Positions 54,174 through 60,209 of a stretch of DNA of 60,209 bases are shown piece after piece. The first letter of the stretch is position 1. The number at the start of each line of letters is the position of its first letter. Under the pieces are notes generated by a model. That model saw only the letters and a program-made list of their open reading frames with translations, was not told the DNA's origin and did no database searches. The DNA is taken from contig JACNLC010000037.1 of the NCBI GenBank assembly GCA_014381725.1, positions 1-60,209 of the forward strand, given 5' to 3'. The position numbers and the translations under genes were made by a program. The DNA comes from Fidelibacterota bacterium (GTDB lineage: Bacteria; Fidelibacterota; Marinisomatia; SCGC-AAA003-L08; JACNLC01).

Positions 54174-55396
54174 TAGAACTTATCGTACATTACCATTTCT
54201 TGCTCAACACCCAAATTATAGAGCATATTGTCCACTGCATCAATCATTAATGGTGGCCCGCACATATAATATTCTATTTCTGTAGGATCGTCGTGGTCTT
54301 TGAGCGCATTCTCATAAAGAACGCTGTGGATAAATCCAGTTGGACCTTCCCAGTTATCTTCTTTCATCGGTTCAGATAAAGCAACATTGTAATTGAAATT
54401 CGAGAATTCTTTTTCCAAAGCCAAAAACTCATCGTGGTAGAACATTTCTCTCAATGAACGAGCTCCATACCAAAACGAAATTTTACGCGTGGATTTAGCT
54501 GTTTTCAACAAATGGAAAATATGAGAACGCATTGGAGCCATTCCAGCCCCACCACCGATGAATACCATTTCTCTGTCAGTATCTTTTGTGAAAAATTCAC
54601 CATAAGGACCAGAAACCATCACTTTATCTCCAGGTTTTAAATTGAAGATATATGTTGAGCAAATTCCAGGAGGTGCTTCATTCCACAGTTTTGGTGGTGG
54701 TGTTGCAATACGAACATTTAGCATAACAATATTACCTTCTGCTGGATGGTTCGCCATTGAATAAGCTCGGAAAATCGGTTCATCATTTTTATGATGTAAA
54801 TCCCATAAATTGAATTTATCCCAATCCTCTCGATATTCATTTTCAATTATCATATCATTGAATGAAATGTCGTAAGTAGGAACATCAATTTGTATATATC
54901 CACCTGCTTTAAAATCGAGATTTTCACCTTTTGGGAGCTCAAGCACTAACTCTTTGATAAAAGTAGCGACATTATAATTTGACCGCACCGTGCATTCCCA
55001 TTTTTTGATATTGAAGATCTCTTCTGGAATATGGATATCCATATCCTCACGCACTTTAACTTGGCAAGCAAGTCGCCAATCCTCTTTAGCTTCAGTTCGA
55101 GAAATATGGCCCAGTTCTGTAGGTAATATTTTCCCTCCACCAGATAAAACCTTGCAAGTACACATTCCACAAGTTCCTCCGCCACCGCAAGCTGATGGTA
55201 AAAATATTTTCTCGCTGGTGAGAGCAGTAAGAAGATTTCCTCCAGGTTTGACAATTGGAGATTTATCTTCATCTTTATTGATTAGAATTTTCACATCGCC
55301 TTGAGGTAACAGTTTTTTTTCAGCAAAACTTAAAACAGTTACCAATAAAACAATCACAAAAACAAAAACAACTACACTAGCAACAGTAATAATCAT
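54173..55396 (-). CDS. nqrF: Na+-NQR subunit F
   Basis: The NADH-oxidising subunit, 407 residues. It has an N-terminal transmembrane helix, a [2Fe-2S] ferredoxin domain with Cys70, 76, 79 and 111 ([13 protein letters not shown]), then FAD-binding [12 protein letters not shown] and the NADH domain ([33 protein letters not shown]). Electrons pass from NADH through FAD and the cluster to the other subunits. Confidence 0.97.
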   Translation of the reverse strand: MIITVASVVVFVFVIVLLVTVLSFAEKKLLPQGDVKILINKDEDKSPIVKPGGNLLTALTSEKIFLPSACGGGGTCGMCTCKVLSGGGKILPTELGHISRTEAKEDWRLACQVKVREDMDIHIPEEIFNIKKWECTVRSNYNVATFIKELVLELPKGENLDFKAGGYIQIDVPTYDISFNDMIIENEYREDWDKFNLWDLHHKNDEPIFRAYSMANHPAEGNIVMLNVRIATPPPKLWNEAPPGICSTYIFNLKPGDKVMVSGPYGEFFTKDTDREMVFIGGGAGMAPMRSHIFHLLKTAKSTRKISFWYGARSLREMFYHDEFLALEKEFSNFNYNVALSEPMKEDNWEGPTGFIHSVLYENALKDHDDPTEIEYYMCGPPLMIDAVDNMLYNLGVEQEMVMYDKF

Positions 55397-55408
55397 AAAA
55401 ACTCTTTC

Positions 55409-56035
55409 TTATAAATTTATTCCGGAAAAAGACATATACGCCATTGAAATTAACCCTGTCAAAATCATTGCGATTCCAAGCCCTTTAAGACCATTTGGCA
55501 CATTGGAATATTTCAATTTGTATCGTATTGCAGCCATTGTGATGATAGCTAAGAAAAATCCAAATCCAGCACTTACACCAAATACAACTGATTCACCCAA
55601 ATTGTAATCTCGCTCAACCATAAATAATGATGAACCCAAAATTGCACAGTTTACAGCAATCAACGGAAGAAATATTCCTAAAGCTTGATATAATGTAGGA
55701 CTAAATTTATCCAATACCATTTCAACAAGTTGGACCATAGCAGCAATCGTAGCAATAAATGTGATAAAAGTTAGAAAACTCAAATCAATGTTCTGTAGCG
55801 ATTCGATATTTGACCAGCTTAACGCACCGGGTTCAAGTAAATATTTTCGAATCATCCAATTAGCAGGAACAGTAATTCCGTTAACAAATATAACTGCCAA
55901 TCCAAGTCCGAATGATGTTTCCACTTTTTTTGAAATTGCCAAAAATGAACACATCCCCAAAAATGAAGATAGCAGAATATTCTGTATAAATATTGATTCT
56001 GTAGCTATACTTAAATAATGTGATAAAAATTCCAT
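55409..56035 (-). CDS. nqrE: Na+-NQR subunit E
   Basis: A 208-residue membrane subunit with about six helices. [30 protein letters not shown] carries the Cys that, with one in NqrD, helps bind the intramembrane iron centre. [17 protein letters not shown] is the second conserved half. It starts shortly after the nqrD stop. Confidence 0.97.
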   Translation of the reverse strand: MEFLSHYLSIATESIFIQNILLSSFLGMCSFLAISKKVETSFGLGLAVIFVNGITVPANWMIRKYLLEPGALSWSNIESLQNIDLSFLTFITFIATIAAMVQLVEMVLDKFSPTLYQALGIFLPLIAVNCAILGSSLFMVERDYNLGESVVFGVSAGFGFFLAIITMAAIRYKLKYSNVPNGLKGLGIAMILTGLISMAYMSFSGINL

Positions 56036-56037
56036 TT

Positions 56038-56655
56038 CTATTCCTCCGTATATCCAGTTATAGTTCGCTGAACCCAGATAATTAATCCCAAAACAATGAA
56101 CGCTCCCGGAGCCAATAACATCAATCCCATATTCTCATAACCAGCGTTATACGCGGCTTGAGGAATAACATTAAATCCTAAAAAGGTACCGCTACCTAAG
56201 ATTTCTCTAAACATAGCAACTAAAATCAAAATCACGCCATATCCGAAGGAATTACCTAGTCCGTCAAGTGCTGAATCTTTAACTCCGTTTTGAGTTGCAA
56301 ATGCTTCTGCTCTTCCCATAACAATACAGTTTGTGATAATCAGTCCGACAAAAACTGATAATTGTTTACTTATATCAAATAAATAAGCTTTCAGAATTTG
56401 GTCTGCTAAAATCACTAAAGATGCGATGACCGTAAGAAATACGATTATTCTGACTTTTGTAGGAATAAGATTTCTCAACAATGATATGATAATGTTGGAG
56501 AACACTAACACAAAAGTAAGAGCAGCCGTCATTACTAAAGCTGTATCTACTTTTACCGTTACCGCCAATGCAGAACAAATTCCCAAAACCTGCTTGGTAA
56601 TTGGATTATCTGTAATTAACGGGTCGGAAAATACTTTTAAATTTTTACTTGCCAT
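56038..56655 (-). CDS. nqrD: Na+-NQR subunit D
   Basis: A 205-residue membrane subunit, homologous to NqrE and Rnf[27 protein letters not shown] contains the Cys expected to help bind the intramembrane iron, and [16 protein letters not shown] is the second conserved Cys segment. AAAGGATAGA lies before the ATG. It is three bases after nqrC. Confidence 0.97.
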   Translation of the reverse strand: MASKNLKVFSDPLITDNPITKQVLGICSALAVTVKVDTALVMTAALTFVLVFSNIIISLLRNLIPTKVRIIVFLTVIASLVILADQILKAYLFDISKQLSVFVGLIITNCIVMGRAEAFATQNGVKDSALDGLGNSFGYGVILILVAMFREILGSGTFLGFNVIPQAAYNAGYENMGLMLLAPGAFIVLGLIIWVQRTITGYTEE

Positions 56656-56658
56656 ATT

Positions 56659-57300
56659 CTATCCTTTAAGAAAGTTGATATATTTTTGTAAATCTTCTAA
56701 AATAAACTCGTTAAGTCCTTGAGTAGTCAAAGTTGCACCACTAATTCCATCCACCTCATGCGGATTTGGTTTTTGTAGTTGTCCTTTAGCAATCTTAACT
56801 GAAACTAGTTTGCCTTCCTCAAAAATCGTTTTTCCTTTGAAATTCGAAGTAAACCAATCTTTGTCGATTTCTCCACCTAAACCGGGAGTCTCTCCGTGTT
56901 CGTAAAATGTGATTCCCTTAATTGTATTCAAATCGGGTTCCAAAGCCAAAAATCCATTTACAGTTGACCATAAACCCTTACCGGAAATTGGAAGAATATA
57001 ACCTTTTGGTAACTCTCCATTTCCAAAAATGAATACTTGTAATTGAGTTTTATCACTAGTTTCAACACCTTCTTTGGTTACAAATTTTTCAGTGATATTC
57101 TTGTTGAACAAATCTTCAACTTCAGTAGATTTCATCTTTTTGTCAAAAATACCAACTGCTTTTAGAATATTCTTTTTTGTATCAATTTCACGATTGAAAT
57201 CTTGTTTATCTTTTAATCCTGTTGATGCAAGAGATAAAAGTAGTGCCGCAATTCCTGTTAAAATAATAATAAATTTATAAGTGTAAGCATTACTGTGCAT
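56659..57300 (-). CDS. nqrC: Na+-NQR subunit C
   Basis: A 213-residue subunit with one N-terminal transmembrane helix and a periplasmic FMN domain. The flavinylation motif DGISGATLT (Asp184 to Thr190) is the ApbE target. The frame is open to 57348, but the ATG at 57300 has a strong AAGGAGG about ten bases upstream and gives the usual start MHSNAYTYKF; it overlaps the end of nqrB by 11 bases. Confidence 0.97.
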   Translation of the reverse strand: MHSNAYTYKFIIILTGIAALLLSLASTGLKDKQDFNREIDTKKNILKAVGIFDKKMKSTEVEDLFNKNITEKFVTKEGVETSDKTQLQVFIFGNGELPKGYILPISGKGLWSTVNGFLALEPDLNTIKGITFYEHGETPGLGGEIDKDWFTSNFKGKTIFEEGKLVSVKIAKGQLQKPNPHEVDGISGATLTTQGLNEFILEDLQKYINFLKG

Positions 57301-58411
57301 AGCGTTTTTGCCTCCTTTTGATGTGTCCACGGAGCACATAATAATCAATCAGCGGTGCAAATGCGTTTCCAAGCAGAATCGCCAACATCATTCCTTCTGG
57401 AAATGCAGGATTAAGCGAACGGATGATGACAGTAAGTGCTCCAATCATAATACCATAAATCCATCTTCCAGCGTTAGTTTGCGATGCAGAAACTGGGTCA
57501 GTAGCCATAAACACCATACCGAATGCAAATCCACCAATCACCAGATGAGTTTGCGGAGTTAAAGCAAGCATCGGATTGCTACTTGCAGATGCCATTAGGT
57601 TTGTGAGATACGCAAACCCTACCATTCCTGTCAGAATTCCAAAAATGATTCTCCAATTTGCTATTTTGGTTATTATCAGAAATAATCCTGAGAAAAGAAT
57701 TATTAAAGTTGAGGTTTCACCAATTGAACCAGGAATAAATCCATAAAACATATCTAACCAAGTGTGCGAAGTTGCACTTCCCGTAGCATAAGTTGCGAGT
57801 GGAGTTGCTTTTGTTACTCCGTCAACTACCCAAACCGTGTCTCCAGAAATCGCTCCGGGATATGCAAAAAATAGAAATGCTCTTGTAACTAATGCAGGAT
57901 TGAATATATTGTAACCAGTTCCACCAAATATTTCCTTACCGATGACAACTCCAAAACTTGTTGCAACTGCAACCATCCATAGTGGAATAGTTGGTGGAAC
58001 AATTAAAGGAATTAACAAACCCGTAACAAAAAATCCTTCATTGACTTCGTGCTTCCTAACGGTTGCAAACAGAACTTCCCAAAATCCTCCGCTTAGATAC
58101 GATACTAATAGAATAGGTAAAAAGACTTTAGCACCAGCTAAGATGTTTGCCAAGATAGAACGAGTTACATCATCTTGATAGCCGATATTGAACATCCCAA
58201 ATATTGCTATCGGAATTAACGCAACAACAACCATATACATAGCTCGTTTAAGGTCAATGGAATCACGAATATGTGGAGCATTATCAGTAACTTTGTCCGA
58301 AGTATATAAAAGAGTATCTGACATTTCAAAAAGTGCAGAGAATTTTTCTAACTTTCCACCCTCTTGAAAATTAGGTTCAATTTTATCTAAAAATTTTCGC
58401 AAAAACTTCAT
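57290..58411 (-). CDS. nqrB: Na+-NQR subunit B
   Basis: The 373-residue main membrane subunit that carries a covalent FMN and riboflavin and forms the sodium path. The flavinylation motif is VDGVTKATPLA (Asp, then Thr six residues on). FFAYPGAISGDTVW precedes it, and HLVIGGFAFGMVFMATDPVS is the conserved C-terminal segment. A GGAGG precedes the ATG, and it is seven bases from nqrA. Confidence 0.97.
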   Translation of the reverse strand: MKFLRKFLDKIEPNFQEGGKLEKFSALFEMSDTLLYTSDKVTDNAPHIRDSIDLKRAMYMVVVALIPIAIFGMFNIGYQDDVTRSILANILAGAKVFLPILLVSYLSGGFWEVLFATVRKHEVNEGFFVTGLLIPLIVPPTIPLWMVAVATSFGVVIGKEIFGGTGYNIFNPALVTRAFLFFAYPGAISGDTVWVVDGVTKATPLATYATGSATSHTWLDMFYGFIPGSIGETSTLIILFSGLFLIITKIANWRIIFGILTGMVGFAYLTNLMASASSNPMLALTPQTHLVIGGFAFGMVFMATDPVSASQTNAGRWIYGIMIGALTVIIRSLNPAFPEGMMLAILLGNAFAPLIDYYVLRGHIKRRQKRYAQ

Positions 58412-58417
58412 CTGCGG

Positions 58418-59770
58418 TTATCCCTCCTTCTCTACCAATTCCAGACCTTGCTGGATGATTTCTGTAATTTCTAACTTAGATGGACAAGAAAAAGCACAAA
58501 GTGCAAAATCTTCCTCATCGCATTCATAAATTCCTAATTTTTCCATCTCGTCGATATCTTGAGCCAAAATACTTTTTACTAGAAATGTAGGCAAAATATC
58601 CATTGGTAAAACTGATTCCCAACTACCAAACGGAACAATTGCTCTCTCTCCACCATTTTGATTTGTATCTAAACTAAATTCTTTTTTCCCAAGAAGTTTT
58701 GACAAGAATGAATTTGAGAGAGAATATCTGTTTAATCCTGGTAACGCCCAACCCATAAATAGTCTTTTTCGTCCTTCAGGAATAATTGTAACTAAATTGT
58801 CATAAAAACCAACTGCACTATCGATGGTAGTTTTTCTTCCTGTTAACACATCACCAGTGATAATTCTAACATCTTCATTGAGAGGATTATCCTTTAATAA
58901 ATCACTGATAACTGCTCCGCGTCTCGTTTTAAGATAATGCTGTTTTTCTACTCCATCTCCAGCTATTGCTACCAATTTAGTTGTTGGATACTTTCCAGTC
59001 AAAAATAATTCTCCGATTGCCTTAACATCCTGCGGAGAAATCGTCCACACTACATCTCCCTGTTTTATTGGGTCAATATGATGTATTTGGATTCCTACAT
59101 TTCCAGCAGGATGTGGTCCTGTAATTGTATGCAATTCTACATTCTTTGCTTTAGTAAACAGATCAAAATCAGATTTTTTATCATTAACAAGATTTACCAC
59201 ACTTGATGTCAGTTTCGAGAGAATATTAAGACCTGACTGAAATCCTTCACTATTTTCGGAAAGTAGAAATTCCTGATTCGGAGCCAAAGGGGCTGTTGCA
59301 TAAGTTGATACAAAAATTGATTTAGGAGTTAATTCTGGATTGGCAATTTTTGAGAAAGGTCGTTGTCGAATGACAGTCCATAATCCAGAACTTAGCAATT
59401 GTTCTTTAATCTCGGTTGAATTTAATCCTGTGATTAAAGACTCATCATATTTCTTGAATGATTCTGCACTTTCCTTTTTATTCAAATTGATGACAATTTC
59501 TTCAATTCGTCGTCTTTCTCCAAACTTGATATCGGAAACTGTGCCACCACCAGGAGATGTAAATTTAACCGATGGTTGCAATTTATCGAAAAATAACGGA
59601 GTTCCGATTTTAACTTCATCGCCAACTTTGACTAATAATTTTGGTTTAATTCCCTTATAGTCAAGCGGAATTATTGTTAGTCGAGTCAACTGAATTGTAT
59701 TGTGGACAACCTGTTCAGGATGACCTGCAATCCTTATATTGTGACCCTTTTTAATTTTAATATGTGCCAT
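58418..59770 (-). CDS. nqrA: Na+-NQR subunit A
   Basis: The 450-residue cytoplasmic subunit of the sodium-pumping NADH:quinone oxidoreductase. It begins HIKIKKGHNIRIAGHPEQ and has GVPLFFD-type GTPLFFDKLQ, TSPGGGTVSDIKFGERR, and ITGPHPAGNVGIQIHHIDPI, with a C-terminal CDEEDFALCAFSCPSK Cys-rich segment. It is the first gene of nqrABCDEF-apbE. NqrA may take part in ubiquinone binding. The promoter should lie in 59771-59975, but no single motif is convincing. Confidence 0.97.
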   Translation of the reverse strand: MAHIKIKKGHNIRIAGHPEQVVHNTIQLTRLTIIPLDYKGIKPKLLVKVGDEVKIGTPLFFDKLQPSVKFTSPGGGTVSDIKFGERRRIEEIVINLNKKESAESFKKYDESLITGLNSTEIKEQLLSSGLWTVIRQRPFSKIANPELTPKSIFVSTYATAPLAPNQEFLLSENSEGFQSGLNILSKLTSSVVNLVNDKKSDFDLFTKAKNVELHTITGPHPAGNVGIQIHHIDPIKQGDVVWTISPQDVKAIGELFLTGKYPTTKLVAIAGDGVEKQHYLKTRRGAVISDLLKDNPLNEDVRIITGDVLTGRKTTIDSAVGFYDNLVTIIPEGRKRLFMGWALPGLNRYSLSNSFLSKLLGKKEFSLDTNQNGGERAIVPFGSWESVLPMDILPTFLVKSILAQDIDEMEKLGIYECDEEDFALCAFSCPSKLEITEIIQQGLELVEKEG

Positions 59771-60082
59771 ATTTTATCTTTTTTAGTGAATTTTAATTTT
59801 TGCTTTAGCTATATAGATAATCTTGCAAATAATAACAGCAGTAAATTTATTAACTTTATCACTTATTATAAGAATGTTTTTTTTGTAAAATAAAGATGAC
59901 TAGACTATTTAATTGTAATTGAAAATAATTCACTTATTTCATCTGCAACATCTTTCTTAGAGCCCGTTTGATTTATTAAAAAATAAGGGCAAGTTTGCAC
60001 TCGCCCTTACGATTAGTTTAAAACTTCACAACTAAGTTACGAACTTGCTTTATTTCGTCGGTTCGTTGTTGATTTTATTCTA
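59771..60082. other. Leader of nqrA and 3' region of the sorting-domain gene
   Basis: Between the nqrA start and the stop of the partial gene lie the nqrA leader and a terminator at 59984-60009. A 31-codon minus-strand frame (60000-59905, GTG start) reads protein-like (KKDVADEISELF) but overlaps the terminator and has no ribosome site. Nothing else is recognisable. Confidence 0.5.
59984..60009 (-). terminator. Terminator after the sorting-domain gene
   Basis: TAAGGGC-A-AGT pairs with ACT-C-GCCCTTA around TTGC, with one mismatch. On minus a T run follows (the A run just below 59984). It lies about 75 bases after the stop at 60083. Confidence 0.8.
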
Positions 60083-60209
60083 TTACTTCAACAACAACAC
60101 TTTTTGTGTTCCAACATAATCACCAGCAGCCATTCTAACAAAATATAATCCGCTGGGTTGATTATCTGCATCCCAAGTTATTTGATGATAACCAGCTTCC
60201 TGCATACTG
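60083..60209 (-). CDS. 3' end of a protein with a type IX secretion sorting domain (partial)
   Basis: Only the last 41 codons are inside the window. They read QEAGYHQITWDADNQPSG, then LYFVRMAAGDYVGTQKVLLLK and stop, the end of a Por/type A C-terminal sorting domain that directs a protein through the type IX system to the surface. The stop is TAA at 60083-60085. The catalytic or structural part is beyond the right edge. It agrees with the same ending on the giant protein at 15891-20357. Confidence 0.85.
   Translation of the reverse strand, partial: SMQEAGYHQITWDADNQPSGLYFVRMAAGDYVGTQKVLLLK

Overview
The window is 60 kb of AT-rich, gene-dense bacterial chromosome with mostly housekeeping content. 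It points to a Gram-negative member of the FCB superphylum, most like Candidatus Marinimicrobia (SAR406); that placement is inference. The grounds are two proteins ending in Por/type IX secretion sorting domains (15891-20357 and the partial gene at 60083-60209), an Omp85/TamB pair, the long insertion-bearing form of IspG, a dockerin-tagged GH18 protein, a complete Na+-NQR operon with ApbE and an NqrM-like factor, and frequent weak Shine-Dalgarno sites. No CRISPR array, insertion sequence, integrase or prophage gene is visible.

Layout. 0-2.3 kb: a plus-strand cluster of a MerR regulator, a histone-H1-like Lys-rich protein, a GT2 glycosyltransferase and a small-multidrug-export-family membrane protein, facing two tandem tRNA-Pro genes. 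2.6-9 kb: leuS, cutA, an acidic amino acid/Na+ symporter, trmO and an aldehyde dehydrogenase. 9-21 kb: groES-groEL, then dut, a YifB/ComM ATPase, ispG, a TPR lipoprotein and a 1,488-residue cadherin-like repeat protein, followed by a SpoU methyltransferase. 21-28 kb: an M61 peptidase and thiamine pyrophosphokinase on plus; an ABC ATPase with a two-subunit CoA-transferase, an endonuclease III-like protein, and trxA-trxB on minus. 28.5-30 kb: a small poorly characterised cluster (ribbon-helix-helix protein, integral-membrane methyltransferase, possible hotdog protein). 30-41.5 kb: a PHP protein, a YciO/Sua5 protein, and a long minus-strand series tamB-tamA-TPR lipoprotein-moxR-DUF58-batD-like. 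41.5-51 kb: dnaK, GH18-dockerin, gamma-glutamyltransferase, YchF-like NTPase, and a 1,002-residue helicase-nuclease fusion. 51-60 kb: nhaD-uspA, nqrM, and nqrABCDEF-apbE.

How it fits together. Several genes concern sodium: Na+-NQR builds a sodium gradient, ApbE and NqrM serve NQR maturation, NhaD exchanges Na+ and H+, and the dicarboxylate symporter spends the gradient. Envelope building is represented by TamA/TamB, two lipoproteins and the sorting-domain proteins. Protein and thiol quality control is represented by GroESL, DnaK, TrxA/TrxB and MoxR-DUF58-BatD. Two genes (YciO-like and TrmO) belong to the threonylcarbamoyl-adenosine tRNA modification theme.

The least ordinary observations are a matching promoter-like element upstream of both groES and dnaK, a 20-bp palindrome-containing repeat shared between the merR leader and the moxR-DUF58 junction, a 552-bp internal duplication in the giant repeat gene, the endonuclease III-like protein with Asn in place of the catalytic Lys, an ABC ATPase lacking its H-loop His and carrying a basic tail, and the uncharacterised 28.5-30 kb cluster. 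I did not find a clear, wholly new multi-gene system.
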